Shown in pieces: positions 1-14,850 of a stretch of DNA of 64,000 nucleotides. Source of the stretch: Palaemon carinicauda (taxonomy: Eukaryota; Arthropoda; Malacostraca; Decapoda; Palaemonidae); the NCBI RefSeq assembly GCF_036898095.1, contig NC_090729.1, positions 64,184,455 through 64,248,454 of the forward strand, written 5' to 3'. The notes under the pieces are model-generated. The model did no database searches. It was not told the origin of the DNA and saw only the letters and a list, made by a program, of their open reading frames with translations. The translations under genes and the position numbers were made by a program. Positions within the stretch are counted from its first letter, which is position 1; every line of letters starts with the position of its first letter.

Positions 1-2311
<2,311 letters not shown>

Positions 2312-2393
<82 letters not shown>
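2312..2393. repeat. (AT)n microsatellite
   Basis: Pure AT dinucleotide repeat of about 41 units. Confidence 0.95.
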
Positions 2394-2396
<3 letters not shown>

Positions 2397-2439
2397 CAGC
2401 CATTATTAGTTGTCTGAAGAACAAAAAACTTCGGGCATG

Positions 2440-2875
2440 CCCACCCACTTGCATCTCCTTCTGGTCTTTCTAGGATGGTTCACAGGCTCAAATTTTCTTA
2501 CTTCATTAATCTATCGTCTTCTTTTCCATCCCTTGATTCTTTTGTAATCTCTAGGTACCAATTTTGTCCTTCTTAACATCCATCTTGTCTCTGACATTCT
2601 TCTTATGTCCTGTTCATATCAATTTCTTTTTATTAGATTTTCTTAAAATATATTCTACTCTAGTTTGCTCTCTTTGTCTATCTCTCGTTATTCTTATCAT
2701 TCTAATTTCCATATCTCTTCAACTTGTATCATTTTAATGTTCGAAGGCTCTATTACATCTCCAAGATTCTAACTGGTAGGACCATCTGATTAAATGTTTT
2801 CTGCTTAGAGAAAGTGGCATTTTACTTTCCATAATTTTCTTTTTTTATCATAAGCTGTGCATCTTATTTTAATGC
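2440..2875 (-). pseudogene. LINE reverse-transcriptase C-terminal remnant
   Basis: Read on the minus strand, 2480-2720 gives broken pieces of the tail found after the RT domain of RTE-like endonuclease/reverse transcriptases: a TGH..RRMSETRW-like stretch, then PRDYKR and a basic WKRRR-like segment, with several frameshifts. The same sequence, better preserved, recurs on the minus strand at 37.31-37.74 kb. Shared blocks include the downstream 'agagaaagtgg.attt.ac' segment, so this is a dispersed repeat. It is a short 5'-truncated and mutated fragment with no catalytic YADD part. The exact LINE clade is uncertain. Confidence 0.6.
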
Positions 2876-3084
2876 CAGTCTCATATCCTGGGGAAACAGT
2901 TACTCCAAGTAGCATTACCTATAATCTCGGAATCTCTCGTAGCTCTGTCTATCGTTGGCAATACAGATGGGAAGAGGGGGGATTTTTACGAAGGTGGCCT
3001 CAAATAGTCTACAATCAAGTAACTTCAATGCCAGATAGGCTACGAGGTGTCATTGACAGGAACGGTGGATGGATGAAGTATTAG
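2857..3084 (+). CDS. Short ORF with helix-turn-helix-like segment, origin unknown
   Basis: A 75-codon frame. Its residues 17-45 (SSITYNLGISRSSVYRWQYR and following) look like the DNA-binding helix-turn-helix at the N-terminus of Tc1/mariner-type transposases or other homeodomain-like proteins: a small residue before the turn, then S-R-S-S-V-Y-R-W in the recognition helix. No DDE catalytic part follows within the next kilobase. The first codons overlap the end of the LINE remnant, so the ATG is probably fortuitous. It is most likely a transposase or exon fragment. The match rests on one short motif. Confidence 0.25.
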   Translation: MHLILMPVSYPGETVTPSSITYNLGISRSSVYRWQYRWEEGGFLRRWPQIVYNQVTSMPDRLRGVIDRNGGWMKY

Positions 3085-3722
3085 ATAAGTTTCTGCTCGT
3101 TTTAGTTTTATTTTGTATATTTTTTTGGGGGGAGGGGTTAATATCTTACCACGATAATAGATATTGTTAGGAGGGTGTATGAATTATATTCTTTTAATTA
3201 TGTTTTCTGAACTATGTAATATTAACATTATTTTGTGAATGCTAAATATGTAATAAATTTATTTAAGCTGAAATATTTTGCTGATTTGACCTATTTTCAA
3301 ACTGCCAGTTATGAAAATGTCTATCCTTCTGAAAATTAATTCTGTTACTTCAAAAATCACCATTGACCGTAGATATTAGTTTTCTGTCATTTAATGGAGC
3401 TTGCTTTTCACATTCAAGTTGAAAATAAATCTATGAATGAACTGAAGGGTTCGATTATCTCCCTCAGTGCTCAATCTGGTTGTATTTGACTAAAAAGTTG
3501 GACTTTAGACCTATGACAAAAGTTCCCGGATTACTGCTATTGACAACAAAGATAATATAAATCAAGGAGTAATGCTGTTCTGTCTCAAAACTTAATTCTA
3601 AATGAGGGCATTCTCTTCTGACCTAGGTTTGGCTTTACTGAGGATCCCTCTGTCAATTTTATTCTCATAATGGATCATCATTGCTGCTTATTTTCTTCAT
3701 CAAAGTGATAATATAATGATAA

Positions 3723-3725
<3 letters not shown>
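3085..3725. other. Unassigned spacer
   Basis: AT-rich sequence without a recognisable frame or repeat structure. Confidence 0.5.

Positions 3726-3820
<95 letters not shown>
3726..3820. repeat. (AT)n microsatellite
   Basis: Pure AT repeat of about 47 units. Confidence 0.95.
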
Positions 3821-4326
<506 letters not shown>

Positions 4327-4539
4327 TGTAAACTTATGTAGACCAGTAATTACTTGATAAAGGCGTATTTATGTCGAAACAGTATTGTAATGGATAAAAT
4401 ATAAAGAAAAGGAAGAGTTTACTAAACCAAAGACTTACGTCTGAAAACTTTAAGAAGCTGAGGAAATATGAAAATTCCTGTAGGAAACGAATTAACGCAG
4501 CCAAGGCCATCGCTTTCAATAAAAATTATACATTCACAC

Positions 4540-5582
<1,043 letters not shown>

Positions 5583-5591
5583 TACTCCTAG

Positions 5592-6006
5592 GGCACAGTG
5601 TAAAATGCTGACGTCGGATGCCGTCCGGGAGAATAGAAAATCGCTTGTATCACCGGGAAAGACGCGAAAATACACCTCTTTTTTGTGACTGGTTATGTTC
5701 ACTGATACTTTCTGCTATTTTCTGAATAAATATTCGAAAAATATTGGTTTATTTTAATGTTATTGAGAATAATCTGAATCGGACGTCAACATTACACTAT
5801 TTAACTGCCCGCTATTCTCAATAAAATGAAAATAAATCAATATTTTTCGAACATTTATTCAGGAAATAACAGAAAGTATCAGTGAAAATTACCAGTGTCA
5901 AAAAAGTGGTGTATTATGGCGCCTTTACCGGTGATACAAGCGGTTTTCTATTCTCCCGGACGGCATCCGACGTCCGACGTCCGACGTCCGGATTTTACAC
6001 TATGCC
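5592..6006. mobile_element. 415-bp foldback/MITE-like element with 9-bp target-site duplication
   Basis: The element is flanked by identical TACTCCTAG copies (5583-5591 and 6007-6015). Its ends are inverted repeats: the left begins GGCACAGTGTAAAAT and the right, reverse-complemented, begins GGCATAGTGTAAAAT. The inverted arms run almost the full length, about 5592-5768 against 5820-6006, around a central loop near 5769-5819. There is no room for a transposase, so it is non-autonomous. A 9-bp duplication with long TIRs is typical of Mutator-like elements, but 8 bp plus a chance match (hAT-like) cannot be excluded. The right arm carries three copies of an ACGTCCG heptamer where the left arm has one. 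Confidence 0.8.
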
Positions 6007-6015
6007 TACTCCTAG

Positions 6016-7087
6016 TGCGTGTATCTTCTATAGTCATATGCTGTGTCTCGAAATTCCTGAAGGGAACTGTACATAACTCATATGATAACAATAATCATTA
6101 GTTATATTTGCATGACCTGACAAACATTCTACATAATCATTAAGATACTTAGGCCTGAAACGTTCTCTACTTTTGTACACTTAGCTAATCTTAATTTATA
6201 TACATATTGCAAAGTAACCTACAGTTTTAGAGTAATGTATTGTTTGTTGTAAATGTAGGCTACGTGCGCAATAGGTTATCAAGTGGTCAAGTCGTCCGAA
6301 TGAAAACAGCAAACACTTACATTACCGTGAAACTTTGCTCTGGTACTAGATAGATTAAGTACATATAATATAGTAATATACACTACAGTATCAGTTATCC
6401 GAGCATGACATTATCTACAAATCGAAAATTTGCTCCTTTCTTTTGCAATACAGTGAATAAAGCCATGTAGTACAAAGTAGGCTACCTAAGAAAATTGTGT
6501 AGCTGTTGTGTGCCTCTTAAGTACTCACTTATTATTTACTTAATTACTCAATTTACTTAATTACTTATTGACTTAAGAAAGTCTTGAGTTTCCTTTTGAG
6601 AGCCTTAATAATAATTTCGTATGATTAGCTTGTGTTGGAGCTTGCTGTTTAAGCGAACTGATTATCAATTATTGAGTGGAACAGCTCTGCAAAAAGTTAC
6701 TGATTAGAAAGAATAAGTCCCTAGAGAGCCGACAGCTTGTAATCGCGGAACTGACTAAGGTCATGACTGCACCCGTTTGGGGCTATGACTTCGAGTCTAA
6801 GAGCCCCAATTCGGGCATAATGCCCGGGCAATCGAGACCAACCAACCAACTGTATGGTTAGCTACAGGCTGCAAACACAAGCTCCCTGTCCAGCTCATGG
6901 CTTGGTAATCTTACAAGGAAAAGGGAGCTTTCTACCATTTACGATGTTGAACACACACTACATGATATGTTACAATGCCTTAAATAATTTCTAACGATAT
7001 TGTGAAGAATTTTCTTCACTACTCTTCTTCTTCATAGTTTATCCGTAGACTTTGTTATTGTTCGTGACGTCACGACAGGGAAAAATA
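6016..7087. other. Unassigned spacer
   Basis: AT-rich sequence with no frame longer than about 60 codons. The short frame at 6676-6861 has no recognisable domain. Confidence 0.5.
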
Positions 7088-7769
7088 GGTGCTACTATAG
7101 CGTGAGGTCTACCACACTATAGCGTGAGGTCTACCTCCCGTTAGCACTATAGCGTGAGGTCTACCTCCCGTTAGCACTATAGCGTGAGGTCTACCGCTGA
7201 ATTATTCGTCCCTCATAGATAAAACATATTTCATACATTTGTTTAAGCAATAAACACTTAATTTAAACATATCTTAGAAATGACTTAAATTAATAATTGG
7301 ATTTTTAATTATATTGAAAAAAAAATGAATAAAGGTAAAAATTAACATGTTATCATATATTTCCATACATGTATTCTAGCGATACAAAACAATAAACACT
7401 TTATTCAAACATATCTTAGAAATGACTTAGATAATTGGATTTCTAATTACATTAAAATAATTAGGAATAAAGGTAAAAATAATCTTGTTTTTTACTTGCA
7501 GATTTGGGGAAACCAGTTAAACAAATCTTAATCTTACGCAGTAGACCTCGTCGGCGACAGTGTGTCACACCCTTAAGGAGTAAAGGTATTTCCTCAAATT
7601 GTAAGAATAATCTTGTTTTTGACTCGCAGGTGTAGGGAAACCAATTAAACAAATCTTAATCCTTAGCACGTGTCTGGCTGCCCTGGAAGATCCAAGCTTG
7701 TCGCGTGGTAGACCTCACCCTCCACCTTGGTAGGTGACATATGGCGGTAGACCTCACGCTATAGTAGCA

Positions 7770-7771
<2 letters not shown>
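7088..7771. mobile_element. 684-bp TIR element with subterminal repeats
   Basis: The ends are inverted repeats of about 26 bp that begin GGTGCTACTATAGCG, at 7088-7113 and, inverted, 7746-7771. A TA dinucleotide flanks each side (7086-7087 and 7772-7773), compatible with a TA-targeting Tc1/mariner-like MITE. The 20-mer ACTATAGCGTGAGGTCTACC occurs at 7094, 7116, 7146 and 7176, the last three with a 30-bp period. The interior carries two diverged copies of a ~128-bp block, for example the 'aaaccagttaaacaaatctt' segment near 7510 and again near 7638. No transposase frame is present. The right TA may simply be the edge of the adjoining (TA)n tract. Confidence 0.65.

Positions 7772-7772
<1 letters not shown>

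Positions 7773-7856
<84 letters not shown>
7773..7856. repeat. (TA)n microsatellite
   Basis: A pure TA tract separates the TIR element from the 3' end of the minus-strand Penelope-like copy. Confidence 0.95.
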
Positions 7857-7861
<5 letters not shown>

Positions 7862-7903
7862 AGTAGGGAGACGCGTTCTGTTTTTTTCATTCATTTATTT
7901 GCG

Positions 7904-7941
7904 CCGACGTTTCGTATTAGCTTGATACATTTTCCAGGCTG
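7904..7941 (-). ncRNA. Second copy of the hammerhead-like motif
   Basis: Same segment in the minus-strand Penelope-like copy. One substitution (AATAC instead of GATAC) breaks the closing pair of the short stem, so this copy is the weaker candidate. Confidence 0.2.
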
Positions 7942-8267
7942 AAACAATTAAAAATCAATTGTGTATAAGTAAAAAGATACACACAACGTTTACCAACACC
8001 AAAATTAAAAAGCTTTTTAATAAATTAAGAATAAAAACAGAGTAAAAACAGAAACAGAACAACAGTGAAAGGGTTTGGAGCGAATATAGAGAAACAAATT
8101 AATTCAATAATAATTATAATAATAATAATAATAATAGAAAAATATATCATAATAATAATAATAATAATAATAATAGAACGAACAAGACACCTACCCACAG
8201 CGGTAGCGTAAGGAGAACTGACATGAAAAATTGTTATGGAAGGGAGTGTAAACAAAACAACAGGTAA

Positions 8268-8939
8268 TTAGGCAATAAACAATTGGGTGGAAGACGACTG
8301 GTGGTTGAGAGAAGGTACAGTTAACTTAATCATTATTGATTCAAGGGTGGTTAGTTCGTCTATATGTCGGTTTCTTCCTATTATATTAAAATGACTGGTA
8401 TCTATGTGTGTTTTGCAAATTTTACTGTGATTTCTTATGTTAGATTGTTCTGGATTTGATAGTCGACAACCCGTTCTATAGCTAATTCCCTGATGAGAGG
8501 AAATTCGGACTTTTAGCAGCCTCCTGGTGCAACCGATGTAAGTGCCAAGATCACATCTGGGACCATTATACTTATAAATGACACCGGAGGCAAACAGGGG
8601 GCTGATCTTATCTTTGACTTGGAAGAGTGAGCCGTTCGGGGGGTTTATGGGAATGAGTTTTAAATTAAGGGCAGGCAATTGCTCACTGAATAGGTTAATG
8701 CATTTTTTCCTAAATTTATTATTATGGAGAAAGGGAAATCTAGCAAACATACGGAGCTTGGGGACATTGTGGACTATTGGGGTTGGATTGAATTTCAGAT
8801 TAAGTAGCTTATTAAGGGATCTATGAAAAATTGCTGGAGGGAAATAATTATCCTTAAAGTAATCAGCAAGGAAAGTCACTTCAGTATGAAAGGTAGACCA
8901 GCTTGATGTCAGATTAATGGCTCTATGGAGGAGAGTTGA
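8268..8939 (-). pseudogene. Penelope-like polyprotein C-terminus with GIY-YIG endonuclease, 5' truncated
   Basis: An open frame of about 223 codons carries the linker after RT and the GIY-YIG nuclease that Penelope-like retroelements use to nick the target. Visible motifs are GVIYKY (the GIY strand), then TYIG about ten residues on, followed by CTRRLLKVRISSHQG with the catalytic arginine and histidine region, and later TLES, where the glutamate is expected, with the typical ending KLTVPSLN. The reverse transcriptase with its YADD core is missing, so the copy cannot mobilise itself. The frame opens at the head-to-head junction, so the first ATG is not a native start. The domain call is firm; the clade is not determined. 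Confidence 0.85.
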
Positions 8940-9308
8940 CACTTACATCGGTTGCACCAGGAGGCTGCTAAAGGTCCGAATTTCCTCTCATCAGGGAATT
9001 AGCTATAGAACGGGTTGTCGACTATCAAATCCAGAACAATCTAACATAAGAAATCACAGTAAAATTTGCAAAACACACATAGATACCAGTCATTTTAATA
9101 TAATAGGAAGAACCCGACATATAGACGAACTAACCACCCTTGAATCAATAATGATTAAGTTAACTGTACCTTCTCTCAACCACCAGTCGTCTTCCACCCA
9201 ATTGTTTATTGCCTAATTACCTGTTGTTTTGTTTACACTCCCTTCCATAACAATTTTTCATGTCAGTTCTCCTTACGCTACCGCTGTGGGTAGGTGTCTT
9301 GTTCGTTC

Positions 9309-9359
<51 letters not shown>

Positions 9360-9651
9360 GATATATTTTTCTATTATTATTATTCTTATAATTATTATTG
9401 AATTAATTTGTTTCTCTATATTTGCTCCAAACCCTTTCACTGTTGTTCTGTGTTTCTGTTTTTACTCTGTTTTTATTCTTAATTTATTAAAAAGCTTTTT
9501 AATTTTGGTGTTGGTAAACGTTGTGTGTATCTTTTTACTTATACACAATTGATTTTAATTGTTTCAGCCTGGAAAATGTATCAAGCTGATACGAAACGTC
9601 GGCGCAAATAAATGAATGAAAAAAACAGAACGCGTCTCCCTACTACAATAT
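8940..9651 (+). mobile_element. 5'-truncated Penelope-like element (plus copy)
   Basis: This copy starts abruptly inside the GIY-YIG domain (TYIGCTRRLL...) and runs to the same 3' end, CTACTACAA, near 9650. The coding part to 9216 keeps the catalytic arginine and the ES...PSLN segment but lacks the GIY strand. It differs from the minus copy by only a few substitutions (for example T for N in the 'GR.RHID' segment) and by a longer (ATT)n in the 3' UTR (about 9308-9360). The frame at 8917-9216 begins in the other copy's antisense, so its ATG is an artefact of the junction. Confidence 0.85.
9566..9602 (+). ncRNA. Possible degenerate hammerhead-ribozyme-like motif in the Penelope-like 3' region
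   Basis: The segment CCTGGAAAATGTATC, AAGCT, GATACGAAACGTC contains a 5-bp stem (GTATC/GATAC) followed by GAAAC, as in the stem II-GAAA part of a hammerhead core. Penelope-like elements are known to carry minimal hammerhead motifs. The conserved CUGAUGA box is not intact (CTGGAAAAT is seen), so activity is doubtful. The motif is seen; the ribozyme reading is inference. Confidence 0.3.
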
Positions 9652-9684
9652 GTTTATGCTTGAGCCATTGCTCCTGTCTCCATA

Positions 9685-9686
<2 letters not shown>

Positions 9687-9761
<75 letters not shown>
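9687..9761. repeat. (TA)n microsatellite
   Basis: Pure TA tract about 35 bp beyond the 3' end of the plus-strand Penelope-like copy. Confidence 0.95.
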
Positions 9762-9763
<2 letters not shown>

Positions 9764-10355
9764 CTGAAACTATTCATTTGCGACGGAAACAAGTGTCATT
9801 TTCGAAGAGAGCGTCATTTTTTCTATAGGAAAAAGTATTTTTTCCTGTGAAATTTTAATTTTCCATTTTGAAGATAATACACAATGCTTTCAAATTTATA
9901 ATATTTGGTTATCAAGAACATATAAAAAACATTTATATGTAACTACAAAATTCTTTAATAGGAGATATTTCATGAAAGCAGTCACTTCATTTCTAAGGTA
10001 TAGTATGACTATTGAATCCTTTTTTACTATTTTTCAGTTTACCTGAACTTTTTTTTATAAAAAAAAAATCTATACGATTGGTGAATATTAGCATAAATAA
10101 AATTGTTTTAATAAGTAAGTCACCAATTTTATAAAGGAAATCTCTGTAACTTCATTCTATTGTACTATCAATATATAATAATACCAATTCTCTAATATTG
10201 CAAGAGGGTCTGCCCCTCTCTTTTATTCTTCTTTTGTACTTCTCTTTCTCCCTATTTCCTTAATCTTTCCCATCCCGAGTACCCGCCTTTAAGCTATAAA
10301 GTGGATTGTATCCAGGGGTACTCTTCCTTTCCCCATTTTCCCCTCTTCCCAATCC
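9762..10355. other. Unassigned spacer
   Basis: AT-rich sequence with poly-T/poly-A near 10,050. No coding signature. Confidence 0.5.
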
Positions 10356-10426
<71 letters not shown>

Positions 10427-10427
10427 G
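10356..10427. repeat. (TTA)n trinucleotide microsatellite
   Basis: 24 uninterrupted TTA units. The poly-tyrosine frame across it is a translation of the repeat. Confidence 0.95.
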
Positions 10428-11063
10428 TCGCCACTGTAACGTTGGTATCTTTGAAAGTAAAGAAATCTTAACTATTCCCGATAACTATTTAATTCAAGTG
10501 TTGTTAACCCTGTGGAGCTTCCATTATGTGTATTGTTAAACTTACCTAAGCTCTATAGTGAAACTGTATTAATTTTGACATTTGTAAATTGCAATACATG
10601 CTTACCAGAATGCAGGAAATATCACCGGAGGTTGGTCTTAAGATAAATAAAAGAAAGAGAGAAATAAATAAAAGAAAGAGAGAAATAAATAAAATGGAAG
10701 AGGAAATATCTTTTGAAAGAGAGAAAAGATTTTACTGAGGTACAATTATTTAAATATTTAGAAAACGATGGTCTGGATGGTTTCGTACCTTCATTGCAAC
10801 TGATTCATATCAGTAGGAAATACAGATAACCCGTGACGAGAAAATGACGTCACTTAAGTGGGTGGCGATCAGGCACTACATGCAGCCTTATATTACATCT
10901 CCCTCCCAAAATATTATGAAAAGGGTAATATTTTCAAAACTTATAAACAACAATATCAAAAGCAGGTATGACAAAGGATATGCTCAAGAATCTTTAAGAA
11001 AAACATCGGACAAGTATTCTGAATCATAATTGTAAAAATCAATGGTAACATTGGAATGACTGA

Positions 11064-11067
<4 letters not shown>
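10428..11067. other. Unassigned spacer with a short purine-rich tandem
   Basis: At about 10,647-10,693 a 21-bp purine-rich unit (aaataaataaaagaaagagag) is repeated roughly twice. No gene is recognised. Confidence 0.5.

Positions 11068-11132
<65 letters not shown>
11068..11132. repeat. (GA)n microsatellite
   Basis: Pure GA tract of about 32 units. Confidence 0.95.
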
Positions 11133-11133
<1 letters not shown>

Positions 11134-11415
11134 ATTCACATAACATCAAGCGGCACAATAATTACACCAGCATTGCAAGAAGTTCACTGAAATTGAGTTG
11201 CAATATCAACATAAAATCTTTTACAGAATATAATTTTGCAAGTATGAAATCAATGCACGTCCAAATACAGTAAAAACATAACATAATATATTTTCATTTT
11301 ATTATTGCAGAATCAAGGCCAAGATAATTATACGTATTCGTTCATCCAGATACGGGTCTCTCTCTTCCTTGGAGGCTATACCTCGTGCACTGATGGAGGA
11401 GACTTAGGCTACTGA

Positions 11416-13740
11416 GCCGCTTTGTCTTCGGTAGGAGTGGCTCCTTTTGTTTCACTGACAGGCAGTTCAGTGACCTTGGGGTGTCTTCTGTTCCTTATCG
11501 ACAGAAGGCCACTATCATCTAATCTTACGATGTATTGTCTGTGATGTCGTTGCTCGACTATGATTCCAAGCCTATCCCAGGCCTATGTCATTCAGTTCTG
11601 AACCCTAATGAGCGTGCTTCGCTGTAAGGGCGTTAGTCTTCTGTCAGTGGGGCTTTCAATTATCTTCTCATTTTTCTCTGCTACCAGAAGTTCTCTTTTT
11701 CTAAAGGATTTTATCCAGTGGTGGTGTATCATATAGTTGAGTTTTGTGGTCAGTATACCATCATGTAGCTGTTTCCCAGTTGCCAATTATGCCAGAGATT
11801 TATTTATACCCCTTAAGGGCGTGTTCAAGTACTGCAGCATTGCCAATGATACCTTGTCGTTATCGAGGCTTCCAGCCCCGGTGATACGTGTTCTAATTAT
11901 TCTCTTTGCGGACTTGGCTGTGGCCTTGGCTTTTCCATTTGACTGCGGGTAGTGGGCCAGTGTTAGGCGTATGTCAACTCTCCATCTCGTGTAGAAGGAC
12001 ATAATTTCCTTGCTCACCAGTTCGTGCCACTGTCCGTAGACAATTGTTCAGGTGCTCCCCATCAAGTGAAGTAGGGCCTAAGTTTTGTCATGACCTATAC
12101 AGACGAGGTGCCATTAATGAAGTGGGTTATTTTTAGCCAGTCTGTAAGCCTGTCACAATATGCCATATATGTGTGTTCTCCAAGCTGAAACTGGTCCATG
12201 ACAGTCTTTTGGAAGGGATTCTCTGGGGTTGGGGTTATTATCATGACTTTGGCTGACAATGATGGTGAGTGAGCGTCGGAAGATGTACACCATGAACGAT
12301 GCCCTTCGATGCCCGGCCGATAAACCGAATGTCTTGCTCTTCTCAACATTGTATCTAGGCCTTGATGTCCAGCATGAAGGTTGGCAGTTATCTGATGGCG
12401 AAGCCCTTCGGGAATGACAAGGGGGATGCAGTAATCGTTGAAGCAGTGTGCGACCAGGTTCCCAGATATAGAAAGATGTTCTTTGATGCCGTAAAAGGGT
12501 CTCACACATGCAATTTCTTGTAATGTCTTCCGGTTCCAATCCCCTGCAGTCACTCGAGCGACTAGTAGCTGATATGCTGGGTCGTCTAGAGCAGCCTCTT
12601 CAACAGTTTTCTCTGTCTATGGTGTACTGCTCCTGTAGGTTTTCCACTATTGCTGATACTATACCAATCGTTAATTCTTTGTTAAAACTCGCATCCTTTC
12701 CATCTTGCGCCTTCCTTAGAGTAAGGAATCAAGAGAGAAAGTCAGATGCATGATTTCTCTTGCCAGGTAGGTATTTAACTTTGAAAATTATACAATAACG
12801 TTTTTTCCTTTAATCTAAATACTCTGTGGTTGGTGGTATGGCCGAGACTTCTATTGGCTCCTAATTTGATTAAAGGGCGGTGGTCCGTGACAATGGTTGA
12901 CTTCGGGCAGCCCAATAAGAATAATCGGGCCTTTTTCAAGCACCAGGCCACTGCAAGGGCTTCCCCTTCCATAGCGGCATACCCAGACCCGGTGGGCGTG
13001 AGTAAACGACTGCCAAAAAGCGTTATTCTCCTGCCATCTCTACAACAGAAGGGGTTTCAACGAGGTACCATTGCAATATTATTAGAGGATGAAGAAGCCC
13101 AGGCCCTCCTCACTTCAGTCAGTGACTGAAACAGTCCGCCGCAGCTGGTCATAGTAGGTGAGGCTGTCCTTAGCCAACTTGCAGACGGTGTCTTGCACTT
13201 GATGAAACTTCTCCTGAAGGTGCTCATCCTTATAGGGGGTCATAATGGGTGCTGTTGTCAGGAAGAGGGCCAGCTGATTGACAAAAGAATACCGCGACCT
13301 GATATCAAATATTGTGGGCTTTTTTGCATAGAAAAAAAATTTTGATGGCAGATAAAAAATCTTCTGAAAGCTTGTATGAGTCCCAACCGAGGTCAACCCC
13401 GACAAATTCCACTTCTTTCTTGCAGAGCTCGAATTTTTTCGGTTTCAAAGTTATACCTTTATATGCACAGACTGTGAGGAAGTAATACACATGGCAGAAG
13501 GCCTCTTCTGCACTCGAATCATAGAGAATTGTGTCATCCACATACTTCCTGGGTACTTCTTTAATGGCTACATCGAATCGGGAGGTATGTGTTGGAAGCA
13601 GAAAAGTCATATTGGTGTCCTTTGGTATTGATACCTACCCCAAGGTGTGAAAAATGTGGTTAGGGGTATGCTTGTCCAGTTCTAACTGGTGAAATCCCCA
13701 AAAGTCTTTTATGAACAGAGGAGAAGGTTAGATACCATAT
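11416..13740 (-). pseudogene. Decayed Gypsy-type LTR retrotransposon pol fragment
   Basis: Read on the minus strand from 13,740 down, the pieces appear in pol order. There is an RT block (DFWGFHQLELDKHTP, then PMGF), then KYVDDTILYDS (the YVDD catalytic box) with KKFELCKKEVEFVG at 13.6-13.38 kb. RNase H follows at 12.97-12.78 kb (EGEALAVAW, TDHRPL), then the integrase zinc-binding start (HAGHQGLDTMLRRAR) and a core segment with MDQF at 12.4-12.1 kb, then HYPQSNGKA at 11.96 kb. The C-terminal tail (VRLDDSGLLSIRNRRH) ends at a stop near 11,416. Several frameshifts and stops separate these blocks. The integrase glutamate appears replaced (SNGKAKA). No gag, protease or LTR could be found around it, so this is an old internal fragment. 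Confidence 0.85.
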
Positions 13741-14689
13741 CGAAGGGCCTAGGAGTATGGTGGGTCTCCCTTCTACAAGTAAAATAGGAACTAACATACA
13801 AAGTAACCGTAACTACTCTCTGTGTCAGTGTGGAGATAAAGAAGGGAATTAGAAAAAATCTTTATTAGATGTAAGTTAATTTATTTCTTTTTTTTTCTTT
13901 TCTTATGCATAGGCAACTATTATGTATTGATTGGAATTTTTTTTTTCTTTTACATATTCACCTGCCAAAAATACTATTAACAAAAATGCTTTGTGTGATT
14001 CTTTCGAATTATTTCTGAGATGTGCATGTCTGATATTACAATCATTGTTCAATTTTTTTTTTTGATCAAGCTAAAAGAGATATATGTTTAAATGCTTGAT
14101 CGAGGATTGAGATTTATAGATGAGAGACATCACTTTCACTCATGCTGCTTTCTTTTTCCTGCAACCCAGTCCCTCTTTCTTACTGGTTTCTCCTCTTTCC
14201 TATAACTCTATCTTATGCTAGCCAGGGACACAGCATCACATCTTTAACCTACCACTAATACCCTCCAATTCCCCACCCAGTCTCTTCCCCTCACTGGGTC
14301 TTAGTACTGTCAGTCCTTTCTCTCCGACCTAAAATTGCTCCAGTTCTTCCTTAGGGGATTGCACTGCCAGACACCAACATTGGCAACTATCCTTGATGCC
14401 TTAATTAAACCATGCATAGTTATGGCACGTCCTAATACCCTGAATTATACAAACGGTCCATCATACAACAAGAATTACTTGAAACTGTTCCTAACCATGG
14501 GACCCACACTCTGCCATGTACATGAGTTTAGCAAGTAAACCCCTGTGGGCCACTTTTTTGAGGAGAGGCCCCTAGGCCTAGTAAAACCGGGGCTTGTCCC
14601 CTGGTATAATAAGAAAAACTACTGACCACTTTTAACCTTGGTTGAGAACCCTGGGAGCTCCTGAGCAGAGCTCGAGTAAATACCTCAGT
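13741..14689. other. Unassigned spacer with a diverged dispersed repeat
   Basis: The stretch at 14,262-14,335 (cacccagtctcttcccctcactgggt...) is a diverged copy of 14,768-14,845, so part of this spacer belongs to a dispersed repeat. No coding signature. Confidence 0.4.
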
Positions 14690-14850
14690 GGAGGCATGTT
14701 CTCTGAAGTGGCCGATGGCTAAGTCTTAATACTGGGGCTTCGAACCCTGTGCTTTGAACTTCTATTGAAGACCTTCCACTCCTCACTCAGTCCCTTCTAC
14801 TCACTGAGTGTTACTGTTATAAAACTTTCTACCTCTTCCTCATGCAGGTG
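14690..14850 (+). repeat. Possible tRNA-derived SINE-like repeat
   Basis: GTGGCCGATGGCTAAGTC at about 14,708 resembles the A-box region of tRNA-Ser/Leu genes, and GGCTTCGAACCC at 14,739 resembles a T-arm B-box. The two boxes lie about 20 bp apart, closer than in a real tRNA, and no cloverleaf can be drawn, so it is not a functional tRNA gene. Part of the downstream segment recurs at 14,262-14,335, which favours a short interspersed repeat. Confidence 0.3.

Larger units (their letters stand above)
7857..8939 (-). mobile_element. 5'-truncated Penelope-like element (minus copy)
   Basis: This copy runs on the minus strand from about 8939 to a 3' end at about 7857. It contains the end of the RT-linked region, the GIY-YIG endonuclease, an (AAT)n-bearing 3' UTR (8107-8175) and a terminal segment ending CTACTACAA. 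Positions 7857-8545 are repeated as the plus-strand copy, so the two elements form a head-to-head inverted repeat with a 394-bp unpaired centre (8546-8939). Truncation upstream of the endonuclease is the usual state of Penelope-like insertions. Confidence 0.85.

Noticed and set aside
14708..14750. Functional tRNA gene
   Set aside because: The A- and B-box-like segments are too close, and no acceptor or anticodon stems can be drawn.
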